DNA of 64,000 bases from Cranoglanis bouderius (Eukaryota > Chordata > Actinopteri > Siluriformes > Cranoglanididae), in assembly GCA_023630585.1 (NCBI GenBank), contig CM042565.1, positions 13,094,013-13,158,012 of the forward strand. The letters are read 5' to 3'. The position numbers and the translations under genes were made by a program. A model generated the notes under the pieces. It saw only the letters and a list, made by a program, of their open reading frames with translations. It made no database searches and was not told where the DNA came from. The first letter of the stretch is position 1. Each line of letters opens with the position of its first letter. Below, in pieces: positions 54,400-64,000 of the stretch.

Positions 54400-56470
54400 G
54401 CAGTAATATAATTTCTGGACACTGAGAAGAGTCACCACATTTGTTTTTGAAAGAACACGAGTTCTTATGTCATTTTTTTTTTTCTCATAAGAACACAAAA
54501 ATTCCAATCATTTTGGACTTGATTGTTTTGTATATGTTTACCAGCTGCATTGTTGGACTAGGATGTCACAATCTGTATATCATATGAGTGAACAGGTGCT
54601 TTAAACTGATTATAAAAGTGATTTACTGTATAAGATATGAGGCAGAATGAGTCACAGTTACACGACACCACATGTCTGCCAGCCTCATCTGCACAGAAGG
54701 CTTGGCGGAAGAAAATGAAATTACTGTGAGAACAAAGGGAACAAAAGTGTGCCTTCATAATGTCAAAGTGATTTAAACATCACTCAGCATTCCCACTCTT
54801 TGTAGGAATCAAGTGTTTTAACTGCTTGCTTTTGTGAAACATTAAAAGCCTGATCCATTAATTTCACCAACACTGTCCAATTAACTAAATGAGCAGAGAC
54901 ATAATTCTCAACTGAATCCATGAGCTATTAGAAAGTAAAATTGTCTGTCCAAAATGTCTGTGGCTAAAATCACTGAAGCCCCACTTTATACACCCTCACT
55001 GTATTTCAGAGATAAAAAGACACCAATATAAGATTTCATTTTTGGCATTTTGGCAAATGTCTTAAATTAGAGTATTTTGGACTTTTAAAAAAATATTTTA
55101 TTTCCTACTGCATGGGAGCATCATCAGAACAGTGGAACAGTGTTCATGAGTATTGTCTGTCGATTTAAGCCTGCTAACCCTGGGCCATGGATTAAAATAA
55201 AGTTTTACTTTTGACCCACATGCCAGCTGTGCCCTTTAGAGAAGTTAAACGCATCTGTGCATAACCAAAAATCAAAAATCATGTGCAGATATGCATGGCA
55301 GCTTTACTGTAACTCAAAATTCCAGAGCACTGAGATAAAATCAGTATCTACAGCAATGACAGGCTCTTGTCTATCTCTTCCCTGTTTCATACAGCACAAT
55401 CATATTACGAACCAGTGTTAATAGTCACCTGACACACTTTATGTAACTGACAGCCTGTTTGTGTGTGAGGGATCCTGAAAGGACAGCCAAGTCAAACATC
55501 ACATGGTCCTTACAGCAAACTTAGAGGCGGGTTTTACCTCAAAAACCTTGATTTGTTCAAATCCAGGATAATAAACAGGTCATTGGTGTCACCAACTTTT
55601 GTTGAGGTGACCGGATGTGAAGCAATTTAGTCTTTCCACTTAAATCTGAGCATAACATTAACAAATCCAATCAGTATTGCCTATTATGTGACTATCTGCT
55701 CTCATGAAATATGATTTGACCTCTAAGTTATATGCTTTATACATGATTGCAAAAGTTGATTGCACACCCTTAGGGGGAAAACAGAGGGGAAAAGATAAAT
55801 AAATGTAATTTATAACAAGGTTTGTAAGTGTGTTAATGTGTTATCTCACAGGTGTTCCTTTATTAAAGGTAACAAAAATGGTCAGATAGAGTGTGTTAAG
55901 CTTTTCATCATGAAAAGAGAATGCAAAGCATCTCTCTTTATGGATGAGTCATAAATATCCTCTAATAACTTGCATACCCACGCTTTGCCTTTAAAACAGC
56001 CAAGATGTCAAGATAATGGGTTGGTGTCTTTAAAAAAACAAACAAAAAGAAAACATTTTGTATGTTGGATTTGTGGGTAAATCATAAAACAGAGGTACAT
56101 AGTGGAAAAAATCCAAATGATATCAGTTCAAAACCAAAAAACTAAATGCCTACAACCTTTTTCACACCTTCTGAAAAAAAAATCGTAGATGTAATATTCG
56201 TTAAAATGTAACAACATATAATTTTTTAATATTTTGGAATAGTTTGGGATTGTTGTCTTACTTTATTTTTGTTTTTAAAACATTATACCTTTGTATTTCT
56301 GCATAAATTGTAAAAATTTATATTTTAATTGTTTCCATTCAAAAACCATGGGGCGTACAAACAAGTCGTGGCATTGTGCTCCGGAAAAAGAAAGTGTATT
56401 AGGAGCCGTTTCACACCATATGGCTTCTCTTTGAGCCCACGTTTGTAATAATGCATCATCACCAATTAGC
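54400..56470. other. Intergenic sequence, nothing recognised
   Basis: AT-rich, relatively free of identifiable transposons. No exon, RNA gene or open frame over 70 codons with recognisable content. Confidence 0.4.
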
Positions 56471-56475
56471 AAATT

Positions 56476-56538
56476 GCTTCATGTAATGAATCACTAAACG
56501 CCAAAACGCTTGGCTTTTAGTGATTCATTACATGAAGC
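56476..56538. repeat. 63-bp near-perfect hairpin
   Basis: Left arm 56476-56504 and right arm 56510-56538 are complementary over 29 bp with one mismatch, around a 5-nt loop (AACGC). The arms start GCTTCATGTAATG. No second copy was seen in the window. Confidence 0.9.
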
Positions 56539-56539
56539 A

Positions 56540-57248
56540 CATGGAAAAGGTGTCTCTCACTGAATAATAGAACACATATTATAATACTAACTGTATATTT
56601 TCATCTCATTTTAACTTTCACTTTCACTAAGAGTCTAAGATATGGAAAGTACATTACTACAAATAGAGCCCCCAAGGGGCCCGCCCCCTCTGTGATTCAT
56701 ATCATTAACTCTTTATCTATAAACAGCTTGTGGAAACCGTAGTCTTGTGTTAACCTTTTTTAATCGTGCACATCTTACTCACAAACCGTGGGTAAGATCG
56801 TGCACATAAATTGAGAACACTTTACATTAAGGTTCAATTTAGCTAACATAAAATAATTTACTGCATTAATGACATGCAACATGAACAAAGTATGAACTTC
56901 AGCACAAATAATATAATACATAAGTTAGAGATGTTTAATAGTAATATACTAATGATTACTAATAATCAATTAGTATGTTCATTTACCACAGCACTGCACA
57001 ATTCTCAAATCTGCTTTTTTTTCAGTAAAAATGACAATTTTTGGTATTTTTAACTTCAAAAGAGAGGAAAAAAATGAGAGGTTGGTGAGAGAACAACTAT
57101 TTATAGCTGCAATAACACAAGTGATAACAGGAAATAATTTGTTTCGCAGCTGTTCCACAACATGTAACTATAAATGGCTGAAATGTACAATGTGTTGTTA
57201 ATTAATAAATAAAGCATTGTTAGCATTGGGAATATATGTGGTATAAAA
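56540..57248. other. Intergenic sequence, nothing recognised
   Basis: AT-rich with 'aattaataaataaagc' words. No gene or defined element. Confidence 0.35.
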
Positions 57249-57370
57249 GGAATAAAACATGCTGTGATAGGAAAAATAATCAACTTCAGGGTGGTAACAG
57301 TAACTTCATGTCTGGCTGCATCACACTACTGTATCATCGATTATTTTCCTATAACAGCATGCCCTCATTC
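57249..57370. repeat. Foldback MITE-like repeat, family A copy
   Basis: GGAATAAAACATGCTGTGATAG on the left, 'caacttcagggtggtaac' core, TTTTCCTATAACAGCATG on the right. Inverted arms clear. Confidence 0.6.
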
Positions 57371-58581
57371 ATGACTAAAAAGAAGTTCATAAATGTTAAC
57401 AAAAATTAATTTAGCATGTTGATGTGTTGAACTTCCTGAAGCTGTACGTAGTATCAGTTCTGAATTAGTATCAGTTGTGAATTTTGCTCATTAATTTTAT
57501 GTTCTTTGTGGATTTAATTTTAGTTGTTGATGGTATAAACATTGGTTAATGCAGGTGTATAAAGTCAGTTAATACAAGTGTTATATATTACTCATAGTGT
57601 ATTAATGCTGAAGTTCATAGCTTGTTCATGTTAACTAATGCATTAAATAATGTCACAAGGTAAAGTAAACCACCACAACATTGTTCAGGTTGCTAATTTG
57701 TGCATGCAGTAGTGTAAGGAAGATATTATCTTATCAAACTGCATCTGCTGTAAGCAAACCGGTCTGGTTACTGCAGAGAGGGTGAAATCAGACACTGCTG
57801 GTACAAACTGTTTTTTTTTCTTTTTTCTTTCTTTTCTTTTTTTCAGTTTTCTAGATGATTGATTATTGGTTGGAGTCCTGCTAATGTTTAACAACCTTCC
57901 ACAAATGTAAGAAAAAGACAGATATTAACTAGACCGTTAAACTGTTAAACTGTTAAGTCACAATTAACTAGAAAAGAAAGTTGTGGGTGTAGAAATCGAT
58001 ACTAATCAGGGCTGATGGAATGGACGAAGAAAGAGTATTTGCAGGAAATTGAGATGTAGAGAGATAGATCAAAGGTTTTTCGAGTTACTGTAGAGAGAGG
58101 AGAGAGGAGCAGCAGTGCAGTTTGTTAGTCTTCCTGTAGACAAGTCAATTAAATGCGGAAGTCAATGTGAGCAAACAGAAGTGGTGACCATGGCAACTGT
58201 AGATAAATTAAAAAAGAGAAATTAAGAAAGGAAAAGCAGGGAGGAGTGGAGGATATCAGCACAGGTAGAGTGAAATGGAGTGATGAAGAGTGATGAAGTG
58301 CTCTGAGGCAGCAAAATTTTGCTTGGGTCCAACCTTATTTTTGCCTTTACCTTTAGTCAAGAGTAGGATGTAACCGAATATTATTTGGATTGAACAGATA
58401 TTATGTACTAAACAGATAGAAATAGTGATATGAGTAGGAGGTGCACTGTTTGATTTTGCGATCCTCTGGGATGCAACAAAAGATCTTCATTCATTTATCC
58501 TTAGTTTCAATTAGGCTATTAGTTTGTTTAGATTTGTTCATGCATATTGTTTATATTTAACAGAAAAAAAACGACCTATTT
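57371..58581. other. Intergenic sequence, nothing recognised
   Basis: Contains a pyrimidine-rich run (57810-57843) and purine-rich stretches (58085-58110, 58205-58245). No coding homology recognised. Confidence 0.4.
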
Positions 58582-58930
58582 TCAGGAAATCACGAGTCAA
58601 ATCCCGACATTGCAACGGCCATCCATTGTATCCATGGAATACCCTCACTACCCTGTCAATCACAGCGAGACGAGCCAATCGTGGGCATCTGTGAGCTCAT
58701 GTATGCAGAAGAGGGTAGATAGAGTTTTCCTCTGAGTGTGTTGTGCTGCCCTGTGATGCAGCACGAGCAGCAGTTCAAATTCATGCGGTTGGTTGGCTTC
58801 ACATGTCTTTGGAAAAAGCGTGTTAGCTTTCAGCTTCCCATATGATAGGGGAGAGCCTGTCGTATGATAGGGGAGAGCTGGCTAATGGATGGGAATTGGC
58901 AGGTGACCAAATTAGCAAGAAAATTATTTT
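58582..58930 (+). repeat. Dispersed retroposon-like repeat, family D, longer copy
   Basis: Contains 'ccctgtcaatcacagcgag', 'tgtgatgcagcacgagcag', 'cttcacatgtctttggaaaa' and a duplicated 'tatgataggggagagc' near the end. The order matches the inverted copy at 53340-53585. A poly-G run (about 58933-58953) follows. Confidence 0.5.
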
Positions 58931-58931
58931 T

Positions 58932-58953
58932 GGGGGGGGGGGGGGGGGGGGGG
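58932..58953. repeat. Poly-G tract
   Basis: 22 consecutive G; potential quadruplex-forming and error-prone in sequencing. Confidence 0.9.
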
Positions 58954-59730
58954 GGATATTGCGGGCTGGTAGAAGCAAAAAAAAGTATTAACTGTGTGAG
59001 CGAGGTTTAAAAAACAGTCTCATCTCTAGTTGAGAACATTGTGAACTTGAGTGATGTAGCTGAGGTTGAGGAATTATCAGAGCCACAATTGACACACCGT
59101 GGTGGGGCTGCCGGAGCAACGGGGGTGAGCTGGCATTTGACCGGGCACTTTTCAAACTACTGGAGCAGTGACCCAACACTTCAAGCAATAACAGACAGGT
59201 CTGACTCGGTTAAAAAACCAATCAAAACTTCCAGTTCAGCTCGGGGGTGGCACTTTGGCGCTGTGGTGAATCAGTATCGCTAACGTTTCAATATTTTAAG
59301 TGACATATGCACATATTCTGTATTCTGAATCAATTACAGGAACATTCCTCAAATGACATTCTTCAAATAAAGTAAGTACGGCTTGCTGTGAAAATGTTTA
59401 GCGAAACAGACGGTTACTACGGTGACAAATGTGAACATTTTTGATTTTTAAAACATATTTTAGAATTACTGCTATGTAAAATGCAAAAACGAAGCATGTC
59501 GAAACAAACTACTCTGACGTTCATTAAAGGGTGTGTTGTGCCCTGTTATTGTTTTATAATCAGACTCTGGCTCCATATAGCACTAAAAGCAAAATACATA
59601 GCTAGTCTGTATGTTTTTATAGGCAAATGACAGATGCACCTCTTCTCTCAGACAAAAATCTTGCCCCACCACTTTTGGAGTAGTGGTGACACCCCTGCAC
59701 CTTGCTGACAGGAGTGGCATTCGTACATCT

Positions 59731-59788
59731 TTAGGCCACACCCAATTCTGAATACAGACACAGGTACGGGTATTTGGAGCACTAAATA
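59731..59788 (+). repeat. GGCCACACCC-type repeat fragment, interrupted by Tc1-like element
   Basis: 'aggccacacccaattctgaa' and 'tttggagcactaaa' match the 44448-44545 copy (aggccacacccactttgggt, tttggagcactaac). 'gattcagatacaggtgcagat' after 61270 continues it, so the Tc1-like element split it. Confidence 0.55.
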
Positions 59789-59790
59789 CA

Positions 59791-61258
59791 GTGCTGTGAA
59801 AAAGTATTTGCCCCCATCCTGAATTCTTCTGTTTTTGTGTATCTCATAGTAAATTGTTTCAGAAATTAAAACAAATTCTAAGATAGAACAAAGGCAACCT
59901 GAGTAAACACAAAATACAGTTTTTAAATGATAATGTTATTTATTGAAGCAAAGAAGTTATCCAATACCAACTGGGCCTGTGTGAAAATGTATTTGCCCCC
60001 GTAGTTACTAATTCCCCGAATCTGTGAAACTGCATTCATAATGGGGTTCAGCTGGACTAGACACAACCAGGCCTGATTACTGCAAACCCTGTTCAATCAA
60101 ATCAACACTTAAATAGAACTTTTTCAACAGCATGAAGTTGGTTAAAAGGTCTTACCCAGTAACACACTGTACCAAAATTAAAAGAAATTCCCAAAATGAT
60201 GAGGAAGAAGGTGATTGAAATTCATGGCCAACCTTCCAAAATTCCTCCAAAAGCACAGCAACGACTCATCCAGCAAGTCACAAAAGAGCCAAGGGCAACA
60301 CCAAAGGAACTACAGGCGTCTCTTGCATCAATAAAGGTCTGACTCCACTATCAGAAAGACACTGGGCAAAAATGTCATCCATGGAGGAGTGGAGAGGCGA
60401 AAACCACTGCTAATTCAGAAGAACATTAAGGCTCGTCTGAATTTTGCCAAAACACACCTTGATGATCCTCAAACCTTTTGGGAGAATGTTCTTTGGATTG
60501 ATGAGTCGAAAGTGGAACTGTTTGGAAGACAGGGGTCCCGTTACATCTGGCGTAAACCAAACACATAATTCCATAAAAAGAACATTATACCTACGGTCAA
60601 GCATGGTGGTGGCAGTGTGATGGTGTGGGGATGCTTTGCTGCTTCAGGGCCTGGGCAACTTACAATAATTGAGGACTGAATTCTGAATTCATGAATTCTG
60701 CTCTCTACCAGAAAATACTAATGTAATGTCCGGTCTTCAGTCCATAAGTTGAAACTCAAGCACAACTGGATTATGGAGCAAGACATTGATCCATAGCATA
60801 GGAGTAAATCCACCTCTGAATGGCTCAAAAAAAGCTATATTAAAGTTTTGGAGTGGCCTAGTCCAAGTCCTGACTTGTACCAATTCAGATGCTGTGGCAG
60901 GACCTTAAACAGGGAGTTTATGCTCGAAAACCCTCCAGTGTCGCTGAACTAAAGCAGTTCTGCAAAGAAGAGTGGGCCAAAATTCCACCACAGTGCTGTG
61001 AAAGACTGATCTCCAGTTATCAGAAGCGTTTGGTTGCAGTTATTGCTGCTAAAGGTATCTGGCACAACCAGATTTTAAGTTTAAGGGGAAAATTAGTTTT
61101 TCACATGAGTGATAGCTGTTGGATAGATTTTTTATTTTTTTTGCTTCAGTAAAATAAATATATATAAACTGTATAGTGTGTTTACTCAGGTTGCCTTTGT
61201 TTTATGTTGTATTTCGTTTGAAGATCTAAAACTATTTAGTATGAGATAGACATCAGGA
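59791..61258 (+). mobile_element. Degenerate Tc1-like transposon (CAGTGCTGTGAAAAAG terminus)
   Basis: The left tip CAGTGCTGTGAAAAAGTATT follows a TA. Inner-edge motif 'tgaaaatgtatttgccccc' at about 59982 repeats it (IR/DR layout). The right arm shows 'agtgtgtttactcaggttgc' and 'atgagata' inverse of the left arm but the tip is lost. About 1.47 kb. Confidence 0.85.
60199..61080 (+). pseudogene. Tc1-type transposase, degenerate
   Basis: Frames with stops and shifts give MRKKVIEIHGQPSKIPPKAQ, KEPRATPKELQASL, ARLNFAKTHLDDPQTFWENV, LWIDESKVELFGRQGSRYIW (first catalytic Asp), PTVKHGGGSVMVWGCFAASG, and the C-terminal MLWQDLKQGVYARKPSSVAE to VIAAKG (60889-61059). The NPIE/D glutamate region near 60875 is mutated. 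Not functional. Confidence 0.85.
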
Positions 61259-61309
61259 ATCAGACATCAGTGTAGATTCAGATACAGGTGCAGATAGTGG
61301 CACACCCTG

Positions 61310-61860
61310 TGTCGAGAATGAAAGCTGCTTTTGAACCCAGGAGTAGTCCAGAAAATCCAAATCTGGTCCACTTGAACATGGTCGAAAGGAGTTTTGCTTG
61401 AAGTGAGAAAGTAATGTGTGAAGGTTCCCAAGATGTGATTGGTTAAAAGCCCCAGGTTTACGTCTCAGCATCACATGGTGTTTGCTTTTTTGATCATCTG
61501 CTCTCTCCAGTCAGCCCTGAGTATAATATGTGATGTAAACCTGTCAATGTTGTAAGACAGCACCCCCTCCTGGTGACCTTCAGATGATTTATTTAATCTC
61601 CACATTCTTGCCATGTGAAAGCAGATTCAGTGACGCAGTTAAGACCAGTGTGTGATTTTTCTTCTCTTTTTTTTGTATGCAGCATGGTGTTGTTGGACAG
61701 CAGAGTTCAGAAATGGAATTAAAAGAAGGTATGAACAAAGAGGAGAAGATTATAAAATAGGAACACGCTTGCACTGGGTAGTAAGCATCAACATGCTTGA
61801 AGCAATTTCCTTGGTGATGTGGACATTAGTTTGCTTAATAAAGGTCACTTTGCACCACGC
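61310..61860. other. Intergenic sequence, nothing recognised
   Basis: No recognisable gene. An 84-codon frame at 61652-61906 runs into the SINE that follows and is not convincing. Confidence 0.35.
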
Positions 61861-61869
61861 TGCGTTGTC

Positions 61870-62245
61870 CATACACAGGGTCGTGGAGAGCCTGGAGCCT
61901 GCATAAGGCGGGGGACACCCTGGACGGGGAGCCAACGCATCACAGGGCACAATCGCACACCCATTCACACACTACAGACAATTTAGAAGAAGAAGAAGAA
62001 GAAGAAAAAGAAGAAGTCTTATTTATATAGCACCTTTCCAAAGCTCAAGGTCGCTTTACACAGTATATATCAAACTTAAATTTAGGGATGCCAATCAGTC
62101 TACAATGCATGTCTTTGGACTGGGGGAGGAAACTGGAGTACCCAGAGGAAACCCCCGAAGCACTGGGAGAACATGCAAACTCCATGCATACAGGGCAGAG
62201 GTGGGATTCAAACCCCCTACCCTGGAGGTGCGAGGCAAACATGCT
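61870..62245 (-). repeat. tRNA-derived SINE, antisense, interrupted by a retroposed LINE/SINE tail
   Basis: The reversed 3' part lies at 61875-61989 and the reversed 5' part at 62078-62245 ('catgtctttggactggggga', then the B-box-like GGGATTCAAACCCCC). The insertion between them is listed separately. The tail tip (CCAT) is eroded. Confidence 0.75.
61989..62077 (-). mobile_element. 5'-truncated retroposon end with TTC tail, inside the SINE
   Basis: On the minus strand it reads 'gcgaccttgagctttggaaa', GGTGCTATATAAATAAGA and then (TTC)n. This resembles the widespread teleost 3' end GGCGCTATATAAATAA with a microsatellite tail. AATTTAG on both sides (61980-61989 and about 62078-62086) looks like a short target duplication. 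Confidence 0.6.
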
Positions 62246-62465
62246 AAATATACAAAAATATGCAAAAATATACATTATATACATACACTACACTGGCTTA
62301 CATTCATAAATAGCTCTGTCCAGAGTTTTTCTTTATCAAATCTCAGTTATTTCTTGGCAAGTGGTCTGATCCTGAAGTCAACATTTATGTGACTTCACCC
62401 CTTGAGGGTTGACTTGACCCCTCTGAGCTAATACAGTAATGGAATGCCCCTTAAGATGGCAGCAG

Positions 62466-62571
<106 letters not shown>

Positions 62572-62726
62572 GCTTGCTTGCTATCTAGGTTATTACATTA
62601 CGTCCTGCTTCAGCTTTCACAACAGAGGGTAAAGGCATGTGTTCTGTAGAGAAGTTGAGATGCCTTCTCAATATATTGTAAGCACTTACACTGAAACTAA
62701 TTTGTACAGTTTATGCCAATATGTAA

Positions 62727-62845
62727 GGAATAAAACACTTGGGGGTATGGTGTTATAGGAAAATAATCAACGATGAGGCATTGTGATGAAGCAGAGTTAC
62801 AGTTACCACCATGAAGTTGATCATTTTTCAGTCATGTTTTATTTC
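62727..62845. repeat. Foldback MITE-like repeat, family A copy (inverted)
   Basis: 'gttataggaaaataatcaac' and 'gttaccaccatgaagttgat' are the reverse complement of the core in other copies. Termini GGAATAAAAC and GTTTTATTTC. Confidence 0.6.
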
Positions 62846-63385
62846 TCTTATACCATTTTTCCTGCAATTTGCAAACAGTTATTTATTTATTTTTATTAAT
62901 TAAAGAATTATACATTGTACTGGTACTGTTTATCCATTTATAGTTACACTTAATGTTGTGAAACTTTATAAGAGTGAGGAGTGGGGTTTCACTTCCCTGG
63001 GGTTTAGGAGTTTAATGTGAGCACTAGAACCCTGAGCATTTTATAAGCTCATGGCTTCCGGTTTAAACATGGTTCTGTGTCTGGCAGTCACATGACGCCC
63101 CCTTGTGGTCTGATGGAAATCATAAAAATGAATAATGATACCAAAATAAAATAAAATAAAATAAAATAAATAAATAAATAAAGTTATGTATGCAGTTCAA
63201 GTATAAAGTGACATGAAAATTATACAACAAAGAGGTGTGGATGAATCATCAAACTGCATTTATCTCTTTTTGATTTTGACAATAACTTCTTGAGTTTTTA
63301 ATTAAAAAGTTCTTGAGTTTTCAATTAGTGTAGAATTTCTGTACGTATATTCATTATTGATTTAGAGCAGCAGTTTTTAACAGCA
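62846..63385. other. AT-rich intergenic sequence
   Basis: Includes an (AAATA)n/(AAAT)n run at about 63143-63181. No gene recognised. Confidence 0.4.
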
Positions 63386-63387
63386 CT

Positions 63388-64000
63388 TTGGTTTGGTATT
63401 GAGCTTTGAGATGTTTGGTACTGAGTTATGAGTTACTTGGTACTGGGCTGTAAGTTGTTTGGTACTGAGTTATGAGTTGTTTGGTACTGGCTATGAGTCG
63501 TTTGGTACTGAGCTTTGAGTTGTTTGGTACTGAGTTATGAATCGTTTGGTACTGAGTTATGAGCTGTTTGGTACTGAGTAATGAGTAGTTTGGTACTGGG
63601 CTGTAAATTATTTGGTACTGAGTTATGAGTCGTTTGGTACTGAGCTTTGAGTTGTTTAGTACTGAGCTGAGTTATGAGTAGTTTGGTACTGAGTTATGAG
63701 TCGTTTGGTACTGAGCTTTGAGTTGTTTGGTACTGAGTTATGAGTCGTTTGGTACTGGCTATGAGTCGTTTGGTACTGAGCTTTGAGTTGTTTAGTACTG
63801 AGTTATGAGTCGTTTGGTACTGAGCTTTGAGTTGTTTGGTATTGAGTTATGAGTCGTTTGGTACTGGCTATGAGTCGTTTGATACTGAGCTTTGAGTTGT
63901 TTGGTACTGAGTTATGAGTCGTTTGGTACTGAGCTTTGAGTTGTTTGGTACTGAGTTATGAGTCGTTTGGTACTGAGCTTTGAGTTGTTTGGTACTGAGT
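63388..64000. repeat. Minisatellite, 22-bp period with two-type alternation, continues past window end
   Basis: Units are of two kinds: GAGTTATGAGTCGTTTGGTACT and a GAGCTTTGAGTTGTTTGGTACT type (22 bp each), often alternating to give a 44-bp higher-order period. Some units are shortened (a GGCTATGAGTCG form) or mutated. The left edge near 63388-63450 is more diverged. More than 25 units are visible. Confidence 0.92.

Noticed and set aside
63388..64000. CRISPR-like array
   Set aside because: The units are contiguous tandem repeats with no spacers, in a vertebrate genome.

Overview
This window is vertebrate genomic DNA. It is very probably from a teleost fish, and a catfish-like (otophysan) genome is a reasonable guess. 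The evidence is intron/exon structure, dense Tc1/mariner elements, teleost-type tRNA-SINEs, an RTE-clade LINE, piggyBac-type TTAA MITEs and long CA/TA/AAT microsatellites. There is no sign of prokaryotic content.

The only host gene I can support is pik3r1, encoding the class IA PI3-kinase regulatory subunit p85-alpha, on the + strand. I reconstructed it exon by exon. The promoter and a non-coding first exon lie near 15.27-15.78 kb. The start ATG is at 17908. Fourteen coding exons run to the TGA at 40534-40536, followed by a ~1.8 kb 3'UTR to about 42.34 kb. Exon lengths sum to 2187 nt, or 728 residues with all junctions in phase: SH3, proline-rich motif, BH/RhoGAP-like, second proline-rich motif, nSH2, iSH2 coiled coil, cSH2. 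An alternative first exon for the short p50-alpha isoform (residues MHNLQ, then the shared Thr-Leu-Pro-Pro) is at 35889-35904. I found no equivalent p55-alpha first exon. Intron 8, inside the nSH2 coding region, uses a GC donor instead of GT.

0-15 kb (upstream) is a repeat-rich intergenic block. It holds two back-to-back SINE insertions, two adjacent Tc1-like elements 12 bp apart (one degenerate, one with an open 321-codon DD34E transposase), a tRNA-SINE inserted in another transposase remnant, and an RTE LINE of about 3.15 kb. The LINE's single reading frame is interrupted by only one TAG. It sits inside the terminal repeat of an older Tc1-like element and has a 17-bp target-site duplication.

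15-42 kb is pik3r1. Its large introns (intron 2 is 12.9 kb, intron 7 is 4.0 kb) contain piggyBac-like and other MITEs and long homopolymers.

42-64 kb (downstream) has no recognisable host gene. It holds Tc1-derived MITEs and transposase relics, SINE copies including a double SINE bounded by one 12-bp duplication, a 63-bp near-perfect hairpin, long GT and AAT microsatellites, and a 22-bp-period minisatellite with two-type alternation running off the window end.

I did not find a novel multi-gene system. The most useful observations are the pik3r1 gene model (p50-alpha start exon, GC-AG intron, upstream ORFs), the nested-insertion chronology and the nearly intact transposable elements. All alignments were by eye. 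Family assignments rest on recognised motifs, not on a database search.
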